DNA from: Deltaproteobacteria bacterium RBG_16_44_11
GTDB taxonomy: Bacteria > Desulfobacterota > Syntrophia > Syntrophales > Smithellaceae
Length of the DNA stretch: 19,476 nucleotides
Direction: 5' to 3'
Assembly (NCBI GenBank): GCA_001797845.1
Contig: MGQN01000017.1
Span: forward strand, 69,953 to 89,428
A program made the translations under genes and the position numbers. Positions 7,695-14,433 of this stretch are shown piece after piece (position 1 is the stretch's first letter; each line of letters begins with the position of its first letter). The notes under the pieces are model-generated. The model was not told the DNA's origin, made no database searches, and saw only the letters and a program-made list of their open reading frames with translations.

Positions 7695-7910
7695 AAATAA
7701 ACCTCCTTTTCAGTATTGCTTTACAGTATTTGTTCCCCTATGCAAAGTTTGGTCAAGTCAAAATAATATAATATTTTCCGTAACTAAGCAGAAATTACTT
7801 TTCTCAACTGCTTGTAACGAGTTGCACCATTTTCAATTCACATTTGTCCCAACCAAAATTTACATTCAAGGATCAACGGCTTTGTCTACCCGTCGGTCCG
7901 ATGTTGCAAC

Positions 7911-9119
7911 TCACTTGTTATGGGGATTAACCATCCTGCCCATGAAAACAATGGAACCGCTTTGGTTGTCGCGAATGATGAAGAGAAATGGATGATCAGC
8001 GCTAAACACTACATCATTAGGGATAGACTTCAGTGCCATCTCGACGGCTGTAGCGGCCGCTGCTTCTGTTCCTTCCTCATTGACTTCGACAAATGCCTTG
8101 TGCTTGATTTGCGAAATCCAAAGCTTTCCTTTCGGCCATCCCATACCGCTGAAGTCTGCCACATTCATTTTGAACGCATCCTTCATACCCATGTTCTTGA
8201 ATGGAGACACCAAATCATAATTGGTTTCGAGCTTGAATTTCGGCAGGAAAAGATCAACAGTTTGAACTCTCTGCCTGTTCAGCTTTGCCAACCATTCCTT
8301 CAGATTTTGGGTTGTTAACTGTTTCTCCATAAGCACTAAACCGTCCACCGTTTGCGGAAGCAGAATGATCATGGACAGATCGTTCCCCTTGTAAGGGATT
8401 GAAATAGCCTGGAAATCTTTCTCCGTCATGATTTTGAAGTTGCTTTTCTGGTGCATGAGGGGAACTTTCACCTTCTTGCTTGCCGATACATTGAAGGAAG
8501 TATCATGGGTGTTGCTTTTCTGAAATTGATTCTCCCAGATACCTTTGAAGTAAATCGCGTTCAGAAGTACACAGACTGAATTGGGACTAAGCTCCACGAG
8601 TATTTTCTCGATCTTTCCTTCTGTCTTCTGCTTGACCCAGTCATTGATCGTGTCCAACCCTCCACCGAAGATCTCGGCAGCATAGTTGTCTTTCAGGATG
8701 GTCTTGAACTCGCCACTCACGTCACCGCCGGTAAGAACTAAGGCATTAGCGATGTTTAGTTTCTGCCCTCTTTTTTTGGCTGTGGAAACGAGTTCCTCAG
8801 TCAATTCCTTAAATGCAGAATGCAGTTCGACTTGGCCCAGATTGAGATTAAGGACTTCCTTCATCTCTCTTGCCGTATTCCCACGGGCACCGGCATAGGT
8901 CATGCCCATCGCCGATGAGATGCTGTATGGCGAAAAGAAGAGATTGCCTTCCTTAGCGCCAAGTTCGCGATACGATTGCACTGCGAAGGCCGTGTTGCCT
9001 TTCACAATATTTTCGCGCACTGATTGTTCCGAAGTAACTGCCTCAATTGATGTGGCAAACGGCACCGTCAATACAGCGCTCAACAGAATAGATGACAACA
9101 CTAGTAATAATCTTTTCAT
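7911..9119 (-). CDS. Secreted inhibitory-type serpin
   Basis: A 402-aa serine (or cysteine) protease inhibitor of the serpin fold. A signal peptide (MKRLLLVLSSILLSAVLTVP) precedes the serpin core: NLFFSPYSISSAMGMTYAGA, NALVLTGG, NAIYFKGIWENQF, and the C-terminal DHPFLFIIRDNQSGSIVFMGRMVNP. The reactive loop is complete, with hinge EEGTEAAAATA (P17-P7) holding the small residues at P12-P9 needed for loop insertion. By alignment with antitrypsin, Lys364-Ser365 form the P1-P1' bond, so a trypsin-like target is predicted. I chose the ATG at 9119 because AGGAGAG lies just before it and the signal peptide starts there. The gene stands among exported proteins. The inhibitory fold is well supported; the target is inference. 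Confidence 0.95.
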   Translation of the reverse strand: MKRLLLVLSSILLSAVLTVPFATSIEAVTSEQSVRENIVKGNTAFAVQSYRELGAKEGNLFFSPYSISSAMGMTYAGARGNTAREMKEVLNLNLGQVELHSAFKELTEELVSTAKKRGQKLNIANALVLTGGDVSGEFKTILKDNYAAEIFGGGLDTINDWVKQKTEGKIEKILVELSPNSVCVLLNAIYFKGIWENQFQKSNTHDTSFNVSASKKVKVPLMHQKSNFKIMTEKDFQAISIPYKGNDLSMIILLPQTVDGLVLMEKQLTTQNLKEWLAKLNRQRVQTVDLFLPKFKLETNYDLVSPFKNMGMKDAFKMNVADFSGMGWPKGKLWISQIKHKAFVEVNEEGTEAAAATAVEMALKSIPNDVVFSADHPFLFIIRDNQSGSIVFMGRMVNPHNK

Positions 9120-9361
9120 TATTCTCTCCTTTCCCCCCAATCCGTTATATCCTAAAATCATCTCTTGTTTTATCCCTATTATCTGTCCATTTTCCTTTGA
9201 ACCGCTACAATCTAGTTCACGTGCAGTTCTTTCCGCACTCTGGGAAAATCCTGATCTCAATAGTTAGACAACGGCAGGTGCACGTTTGTTTCCGAAAGAT
9301 GGTTCATAACCCTTCGAAACGTATATTTTTCCGGTAAACTGTTTTTATTTATACACTCTCC

Positions 9362-10189
9362 TTAATCGTTAAATCCTACCTTTGATCCTGTTATTCTCTG
9401 TCCGTCATGGAAAACAGTACAGTAATTGCGTCCCATGCCTATTTTCGGCATTATCATTATATATTCGGTTCTCCTGATTATTTTGTAATCATTTTCAGAA
9501 AAATTTGATAAATAATCTTCCAGAGACATACCCAGTGTCGCACGTAGGCAGGCATCGGCAGTTATGCGCTTTGCTTGACTCATATCATAAGCAAAATAAC
9601 CCGCGAACAGAACCACGCAAAATATCACCAGATAAATTCCTTTGCGAACAAGCGAACTTTTAGTTTTTGTATCGTCAACACTCGTTTTTGAAAATGGTGA
9701 AAAGATTTTTCGGGCTGTCTTTCGCTGGAGATAGTAAAGGCCGCTTAAGCCCAATAGGATAAGTAAGGGCGCACCCTTTTCATTCTCTAGCAAAGGCATA
9801 AAAGGCAGAACCAGAAAAGAGACAAACACTAGTACCGCGATGTTCCGGGCGAAACGCCTGAACTTGATCAACCCAATTCCCGCGACCAGCACAGCAATAC
9901 CGTAAACTACCGCAATGGAGGCAGAAACTATTCCGCTTTGAAAAATATTCCCGATATTGATGATAACGTATAGAGTAATGCAAATGAGCAGATAGCCGAT
10001 GATAAGGATGGATTGGTAAGTGCTGTGTTCTTCGCTAAGTTGCTTTTTTTCTTCCTTGGTTACCCAACGGTCGTGAAAAAGAAGCATGTCTTTGATTTGG
10101 GCATCCTCTTTTGTCAGTCCATCATGAGGTATGCCCCAGCTAGTATTAATCAGTAAATCTGTGCGTCCGGGCTGATATTTTTTTAACAC
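9362..10189 (-). CDS. Multi-pass membrane protein, unknown function
   Basis: A 275-aa protein I do not recognise. A charged N-terminal cytoplasmic region (about 1-58, with KEEKKQLSEEH) precedes two pairs of hydrophobic segments at about 60-105 and 115-155. A basic/polar linker (KTSVDDTKTKSS) follows, then a further TM segment (IYLVIFCVVLFAGYFAY) and a soluble tail of about 70 residues with two cysteines (DACLRAT and NYCTVF). The start is GTG at 10187-10189, supported by AAAGGTGA a few bases upstream. The tail's MGMSLEDYL-type region might be a small extracytoplasmic sensor domain, but that is only a guess. It is co-oriented with the serpin gene (242 bases upstream of the serpin ATG). Confidence 0.7.
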   Translation of the reverse strand: MLKKYQPGRTDLLINTSWGIPHDGLTKEDAQIKDMLLFHDRWVTKEEKKQLSEEHSTYQSILIIGYLLICITLYVIINIGNIFQSGIVSASIAVVYGIAVLVAGIGLIKFRRFARNIAVLVFVSFLVLPFMPLLENEKGAPLLILLGLSGLYYLQRKTARKIFSPFSKTSVDDTKTKSSLVRKGIYLVIFCVVLFAGYFAYDMSQAKRITADACLRATLGMSLEDYLSNFSENDYKIIRRTEYIMIMPKIGMGRNYCTVFHDGQRITGSKVGFND

Positions 10190-10379
10190 GATACGTCACC
10201 TTTCCCGACACAATGCCAGTATTGATTTGGAGGGGACCTCAAGTAGCTGAATTCAAACTTAACATATGGCACAAGTATTAGCGGTAGGTCGAAGATTCTT
10301 GCCGCCTCTCATCAATAAATGCTCCGTTCACACCGCCGGACATGTTGAGATAGATACTGCCGGAGCACTCAGACACCGG

Positions 10380-11237
10380 TTATTCGGATCGATGCTGCGT
10401 GTAGGGCTTACCTGCTGTGTACAAACTAAGGCGGGTGGTAAACTCCTTGATGGTTTCCTGTACTGCCTTGTCTTTTCGAAGCAAATTTAGCGCCGCCTGC
10501 TGGGTTTCAACAGCCTGCTTGAAATCGCCTTTTCTTGCCTGCGCGGCCGCCAGCGTGTCAAGGTATTGGGCATTTCTGTCGATGCTCAATGCCTTGAGTG
10601 CAAAGCGTACCGCCTCTTTACCGTTATGAATTTTTGCGTCGGGACAGGTTGCCAGTAACCAAGCCAGAGCGTTTGCGTATACAGCGTTTTCGGGCGATGA
10701 TGTTGCAGCCATGTGCAAGTCTTCAATCGCTGGTTGGTACAGACCCATCTCGGCAAGAAGTCGGCCGCGATCAAAGCGCACATCGACCGCACCGGGATTG
10801 TCCTCCAATGCCCGATTGAAGTCAGTAACAGCAAGCTGACGTTTCCCCATCGCCTGATGTGTCAATCCACGTTGGTGATACGCCCAAACATGGCCGCGGC
10901 CGTAAGGCAGATTGGCAATAAACCGGTCATAGTCGACAAGCGCTTCCGCATAGCGGCGCAGTTTGAACAACGCATTGGCACGATGAAAATGGATGTTGTC
11001 GCGCTGATAGGAATCAAGTGGTCCAGTGAACTTATCTTCCACATCAAGACAGCGCGTGTACAAGGTTACCTTGACCTGCGGATCATCCGCTTTTTCTGCC
11101 TCCACACAATCGTGCGGCAATGGGCGCTCCATGGAACGTTGCGCCTCCTCGGAGACTGCCCCGGCATTTGCAGTAGTCAACAACAATACGCTAACAGCAA
11201 AAATAGCAACCATATAAAGCACTTTCGTCTTTGTCAT
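10380..11237 (-). CDS. Exported TPR-repeat protein with a borrowed leader
   Basis: A 285-aa exported protein. The signal peptide (MTKTKVLYMVAIFAVSVLLL, then TTANAGA) and following SEEAQRSM are nearly the same as in TPR paralogue A, at DNA as well as protein level. From about residue 34 the protein is different: several degenerate TPRs (YQRDNIHFHRANALFKLRRY, HQRGLTHQAMGKRQLAVTDF, RFDRGRLLAEMGLYQPAIED, KGDFKQAVETQQAALNLLRK), like TPR proteins with an ALAWLLATCPD motif. I chose the ATG at 11237 (GTGAGG ribosome site, signal peptide) rather than 11279. The leader looks swapped onto a different TPR body. It is probably periplasmic; binding partners are unknown. Confidence 0.85.
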   Translation of the reverse strand: MTKTKVLYMVAIFAVSVLLLTTANAGAVSEEAQRSMERPLPHDCVEAEKADDPQVKVTLYTRCLDVEDKFTGPLDSYQRDNIHFHRANALFKLRRYAEALVDYDRFIANLPYGRGHVWAYHQRGLTHQAMGKRQLAVTDFNRALEDNPGAVDVRFDRGRLLAEMGLYQPAIEDLHMAATSSPENAVYANALAWLLATCPDAKIHNGKEAVRFALKALSIDRNAQYLDTLAAAQARKGDFKQAVETQQAALNLLRKDKAVQETIKEFTTRLSLYTAGKPYTQHRSE

Positions 11238-11275
11238 AATTGCCTCACAAATATTGTTTTGTACCCTTTTCACTA

Positions 11276-11383
11276 TCATTCCTTCGCACCATGCTTCTTT
11301 AACAGCTCAGTCATTTCTTTATGTCCTCTAATGACGGCATCATGCAGCGACTTGTTGCTAAAACTGTCTTTAGAGTTGACATC
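11276..11383 (-). pseudogene. Ankyrin-repeat C-terminal fragment
   Basis: Thirty-five codons followed by TGA encode one terminal ankyrin repeat: DVNSKDSFSNKSLHDAVIRG then HKEMTELLKKHGAKE, with the typical LH-A--GH----LL--GA spacing. It has no start codon or upstream repeats. It lies one codon after the TAG of the TPR gene at 11387-12166 and is in the same frame as that gene. It is probably the remains of an ankyrin protein or of an ankyrin tail cut off from the TPR gene by a stop mutation or recombination. Confidence 0.75.
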
Positions 11384-11386
11384 CGG

Positions 11387-12166
11387 CTATTTGACGCTGA
11401 AGGTACATGAGAATCTTTGCCCGTCACTAACTCCATTTACCAATCCCCCCCTGAGTACCTTCTGGTTTAATTTTACAAGCCTCTTTGACACAACCGTTAC
11501 TTCATGTTCCATTATAGCGGTTAAATTGGGGTCCTTTCTTGAATCAACGTTACGCGTTGTGATATATTTCAAAACAGGTCCAGTCACCTTCAGGATTTGA
11601 AAGGTAGGATAAGGCTCATATTGAAAATCCTTTAGTGACCTTACTGCATCATTACCTTCGCGTTTAAAGTCTAAACGTCTAAAATCAAGCTTATTGCTAT
11701 AATATGTATCGAAATTGTCTTTCTTACAATCGCCAACAACTTGCCATATTTTCTCATCTGAAAGCGAGACCAGCACATCGATAATCTCCGGCACCGTAAG
11801 CACCTGTCCCGCCTTATATTCAAGTTTGTAGATAAGGCTTTTTACCGTCGCGGCATCTTCTGCATTTGGAGCCAGACGCAGGTATTGCTTAAGAGTAGTT
11901 CCTGCATCCCGATATTTTCCGGCCTTTTCCTGAACCAAGCCAAGATTGTAATAGACGTCAGGCCAATTAGGGGCGAGAGACTTTGCCTTTTCAAATTTGC
12001 TTATTGCGTCCTCATAATCGGCTGGGTCTTTCGCCATCTCAACCGCGGCAATACCCTGCGCCATGTAACGTTGCGCCTCCTCGGATACAGTCTCTGCCAG
12101 TGTTACAGAAACCCAAGCTAGCAATATCACCATACCGATCAAACACCCAACCTGTCTTCTATTCAT
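11387..12166 (-). CDS. Exported TPR-repeat protein, paralogue B
   Basis: A 259-aa paralogue of the protein at 6660-7412. The shared core runs from SEEAQRYMAQGIAAVEMAKD through the two TPRs (YNLGLVQEKAGKYRDAGTTL, KQYLRLAPN) to VKSLIYKLEYKAGQ and a related C-terminal region with VSLSDEKIWQVVGD. The signal peptide (MNRRQVGCLIGMVILLAWVS, ending near LAE) differs from that of the other two TPR genes, and a relict of the usual leader start lies just upstream at 12239. GAGAGGG precedes the ATG. One codon after the TAG stop an ankyrin-repeat fragment continues in frame. It probably forms an operon with the 446-aa gene upstream (gap 145 bases). A role in extracytoplasmic protein-protein contact is likely; nothing more specific can be read. 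Confidence 0.85.
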   Translation of the reverse strand: MNRRQVGCLIGMVILLAWVSVTLAETVSEEAQRYMAQGIAAVEMAKDPADYEDAISKFEKAKSLAPNWPDVYYNLGLVQEKAGKYRDAGTTLKQYLRLAPNAEDAATVKSLIYKLEYKAGQVLTVPEIIDVLVSLSDEKIWQVVGDCKKDNFDTYYSNKLDFRRLDFKREGNDAVRSLKDFQYEPYPTFQILKVTGPVLKYITTRNVDSRKDPNLTAIMEHEVTVVSKRLVKLNQKVLRGGLVNGVSDGQRFSCTFSVK

Positions 12167-12191
12167 TTTCTACCCTCTCATCCTTTACGGA

Positions 12192-12308
12192 CTACAAGAT
12201 TAGCGACTCTCTCATGACCAAAGTTTTAGTTTTGATCATGGTTTGATTCTCCTTAATATCTACTTTCTTCTTCGTAACATTCGGGCGTTTCACTTTCTGA
12301 GCAGACAT
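12192..12308 (-). CDS. Candidate 38-aa lysine-rich ORF, or relict leader start
   Basis: An ORF starts three bases after the stop of the 446-aa gene and encodes 38 residues: MSAQKVKRPNVTKKKVDIKE then NQTMIKTKTLVMRESLIL. It could be a small coupled gene. Alternatively its internal ATG at 12239, preceded by AAGGAG at good spacing, starts MIKTKTLVM, which closely resembles the leaders MTKTKVLYM and MKKTKTFYL of the neighbouring TPR genes. In that reading it is the broken start of a former TPR copy. I favour the relict reading for the 3' half; expression is not shown by sequence. Confidence 0.3.
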   Translation of the reverse strand: MSAQKVKRPNVTKKKVDIKENQTMIKTKTLVMRESLIL

Positions 12309-12311
12309 TAT

Positions 12312-13652
12312 CTACTTCACCCCTTTTTGGCGCGCCTTGGTGAGGGACTCTTCGGTTGGATAGAGCCGTGGTACGTAGCTGCCCAATCCTGCCGGCCGTA
12401 AAGGCGTTGCAGGTATTTGACTCAGAGGTGTTCCACTAATTTCATGAATGCGCTGGCGCAGCACTTCGATCTCCTGCATCAGCTTCTGCTGGCGTGTGCG
12501 ATTGTTTCCCGTGTCCAGGAGCAAGGCCCGGCATTCGAGCTCGAGTTCGTAGAGACGCTTTGCGTGTACGGACCCTTGATAAAAATCTTTCCATGCTTCG
12601 GCGGCTTTGACCGTCCAATCAAGAAGCTGTATATTTTTTTTGTACTTACCGATGTAGCTGATGGTTCCCTTGAGTTGTTTGACGAGGTCGTCCATGTCCA
12701 TGATCTTGGGATAGCTAGTGATAGTATCTATAATATCATACGCTTGTTTATAAAATTCCATGTTCTTTTTTCTTATGGCTATGAGATCTGTTGTAGCGTC
12801 GGCGGCGGTCTTGAAAAGCTTGTCTTCATTGACGTCGATGATCTCTTTTACCCCCTTACCAATATCCGAAAATTCGCGGGTAATGTCACCAAAGGATTGC
12901 GTGATTTTCTGTTGGTCCACCTGGAGCTTGTATAGTTCTTCGCGGTATTTCGTCAACTTCTGCATGTCTACCGCTGTTGAATCAGCAATCGCAGAGTCGC
13001 GTTTATGTTTGCCAGTGGGTTTCTTAAGTCCAAGCGTACCTGTGCCGGTTCCCTTAAGTCCAAGCGAATCCGTACTTGTTTCCTCCATAACACAGTATGT
13101 ACTAGGAAATTTTCCTAAACATTTATAGGGTGGGCAGCAAGGTGAGCCGTTTAAAATACATGGCCTCTTTACAAGAGGATCTCCTTTGATGCAACTAGAT
13201 TTCGACGCTGTATCGGTTTTTAATCCAAGCGTACCCGTACTGTTCCCCTTGAAAGACCCCAGGAGTTTGTCCTTCTCCTCAGCAAACTTCTTCTGTCGTG
13301 CAAGCTCCAGTTCCCTTTCCTTCTGCTCACTTTGCAGCTGGAGTTGCCGCTGCTTTTCCTGCTCACGCGCCGCAGTGCCATCGTCCCCGCTGGGGCGACT
13401 CGGCGTGGGAGGCCTGTAGGAGGGGTTATCGAAACCAGAGCAGTAGGAGTTATTCCGCTCAAAGCCTGCACTGGAGCTTCTGTATGCTTCGCATTGAGAG
13501 CGGGTGGCGAAATTCCCTCTCCCTCCAGCCCCGAACATCCCTGCCGCCTTGCCTGTGTAATAAACCTGCCAATCAGAAAGGGCGGCATCGGGTGTAACGG
13601 CCGTAAGCATCAGAATGAAAATCCCGATGATTATGATTCGGTTCATGATCAT
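12312..13652 (-). CDS. Exported Cys-rich, coiled-coil protein with GTLGLK repeats
   Basis: A 446-aa exported protein of unknown function. A signal peptide (residues 1-24) is followed by an N-terminal module with a Cys pair (Cys54, Cys71; FATRSQCEAYRSS and NNSYCSGF) and a Pro/Ser-rich linker. A charged Gln/Glu/Arg coiled-coil segment follows (about 93-133). Next comes a six-Cys cluster (154, 165, 172, 173, 178, 187) with spacing C-x10-C-x6-CC-x4-C-x8-C, flanked by three (G)TLGLK/SLGLK repeats (about 140-145, 196-200, 205-210). The C-terminal 220 residues are helical. I start at the ATG at 13652: AGGAGGT sits at ideal distance and the signal peptide begins there, so the ORF extension up to 13859 is not coding. 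A good promoter lies upstream. The cysteines suggest a disulfide-bonded extracytoplasmic domain. Confidence 0.8.
   Translation of the reverse strand: MIMNRIIIIGIFILMLTAVTPDAALSDWQVYYTGKAAGMFGAGGRGNFATRSQCEAYRSSSAGFERNNSYCSGFDNPSYRPPTPSRPSGDDGTAAREQEKQRQLQLQSEQKERELELARQKKFAEEKDKLLGSFKGNSTGTLGLKTDTASKSSCIKGDPLVKRPCILNGSPCCPPYKCLGKFPSTYCVMEETSTDSLGLKGTGTGTLGLKKPTGKHKRDSAIADSTAVDMQKLTKYREELYKLQVDQQKITQSFGDITREFSDIGKGVKEIIDVNEDKLFKTAADATTDLIAIRKKNMEFYKQAYDIIDTITSYPKIMDMDDLVKQLKGTISYIGKYKKNIQLLDWTVKAAEAWKDFYQGSVHAKRLYELELECRALLLDTGNNRTRQQKLMQEIEVLRQRIHEISGTPLSQIPATPLRPAGLGSYVPRLYPTEESLTKARQKGVK
13023..13235 (-). repeat. Three GTLGLK/SLGLK coding repeats
   Basis: Copies lie at 13218-13235, 13053-13070 and 13023-13040. 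The last two share CTTAAGTCCAAGCG on the plus strand and the first keeps the diverged AATCCAAGCGTAC. They bracket the Cys cluster and look like linker or sorting repeats within the 446-aa protein. Confidence 0.7.
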
Positions 13653-13701
13653 TTCGCACCTCCTAATTTTTTTTGATAGTAACTTGCTTCTGATGGAAGG
13701 G

Positions 13702-13730
13702 AGCATAATAAGAACGGTTTTATATGTCAA
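13702..13730 (-). promoter_or_regulatory. Promoter of the 446-aa gene
   Basis: A perfect TTGACA and a TATGCT lie 17 bases apart on the minus strand, about 50 bases upstream of the ATG at 13652. They are followed by a consensus AGGAGGT ribosome site. This probably also drives the genes down to 11387. Confidence 0.65.
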
Positions 13731-13872
13731 TGAAATACATATACCGCAAAATGTGAAGTGTAGTGCCGATGTTTGTCGTCGGTCGTTAATAGTGTTTATT
13801 ACGGATTGAAAGAAAGTAATGTTTGAATTTAAGCCAAATACGGATATTAATATGATCAAATCTCATTTTGAC

Positions 13873-14163
13873 TTATGGTATTTTAATCTTTCTTTTTTCC
13901 GGCTCTGGCTGTTGGCGGTAAAAAATCGCGATATTGCCGATGATGCCTACTAATTCGCTTTTTGTGGCCTCGGCAATTTCTACGGAAATTTCTTTTTTCG
14001 CTTCCTTGAATTCGCCGAACTTCACTTTAATAAGTTCGTGATCTTTCAGGGCGAGATCGACGGAACCGAGCAACTGTTCTGTCACGCCTTTTGCACCAAT
14101 AATCACCAACGGCTTAAGATCATGCGCCTGCGCGCGCAAATATTTTTTTGTTGAACCTTTCAT
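13873..14163 (-). CDS. yhbY: YhbY/CRS1-YhbY RNA-binding ribosome-assembly protein
   Basis: A 96-aa protein of the CRM (CRS1-YhbY) RNA-binding family, associated with 50S subunit precursors. Diagnostic stretches are KYLRAQAHDLKPLVIIGAKG, with the conserved G-x-x-G loop, then TEQLLGSVDLALKDHELIKV and the end IGNIAIFYRQ. The length matches E. coli YhbY (97 aa) when started at the ATG at 14163 (MKGSTKKYLRAQAH). A TTG-initiated extension to 14208 would add 15 residues not typical of the family. The nearest ribosome-site-like bases (AAGG) are about 11 bases from the ATG, a little far. It is divergent from the acyl-CoA synthetase gene. Confidence 0.93.
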   Translation of the reverse strand: MKGSTKKYLRAQAHDLKPLVIIGAKGVTEQLLGSVDLALKDHELIKVKFGEFKEAKKEISVEIAEATKSELVGIIGNIAIFYRQQPEPEKRKIKIP

Positions 14164-14293
14164 TTTTTCTATAACCTTACCATTGTTATACAATACATCA
14201 TTATTCAAACACTTACAACATCAGGCAAAAAAATGCACTACAGTTAAAACGCAACCGGCGACGCTTACAGATACCGATAAAATGTAATATTTC

Positions 14294-14321
14294 TTGATTT
14301 CGCTATCTTATTTTGTATATA
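14294..14321 (+). promoter_or_regulatory. Candidate promoter for the acyl-CoA synthetase gene
   Basis: TTGATT (14294-14299) and TATATA (14316-14321) with a 16-base spacer lie in the AT-rich divergent gap. This would leave a leader of about 105 bases containing the palindrome at 14361-14391. Confidence 0.35.
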
Positions 14322-14360
14322 CCAATATAATAACAAATTACAATAACGGCTGAGTTGTCA

Positions 14361-14391
14361 AATATTTAAGAATTTCAGCTATTTAAATATT
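14361..14391. promoter_or_regulatory. AT-rich 9-bp inverted repeat, possible operator
   Basis: AATATTTAA (14361-14369) and TTAAATATT (14383-14391) form a perfect inverted repeat with a 13-base spacer, 42 bases upstream of the synthetase start. Symmetry and position fit a regulator site, but AT-rich DNA produces such repeats by chance. Confidence 0.35.
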
Positions 14392-14433
14392 GCGTGAAAA
14401 AAGACGGAAAGGATGGATGAAAAGAAGTACTAA

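Noticed and set aside
10319..10367. TGCTCCG...CGGAGCA 7-bp inverted repeat after the TPR gene
   Set aside because: The arms are about 34 bases apart with no T-run; too weak to call a terminator.
10278..10379. 33-codon in-frame extension after the stop of the TPR gene at 10380-11237
   Set aside because: Parallel to the ankyrin case, but the encoded residues (PVSECSGSIYLNM...) match no domain I know, and an open run of this length is expected by chance fairly often.
10713..11600. 295-aa open frame on the plus strand
   Set aside because: It runs antisense across two TPR genes and the ankyrin fragment, all of which carry convincing domains on the minus strand.
13653..13859. N-terminal extension of the 446-aa protein to 13859
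   Set aside because: The extension crosses a good promoter (13702-13730) and a consensus ribosome site, and would place the signal peptide internally.
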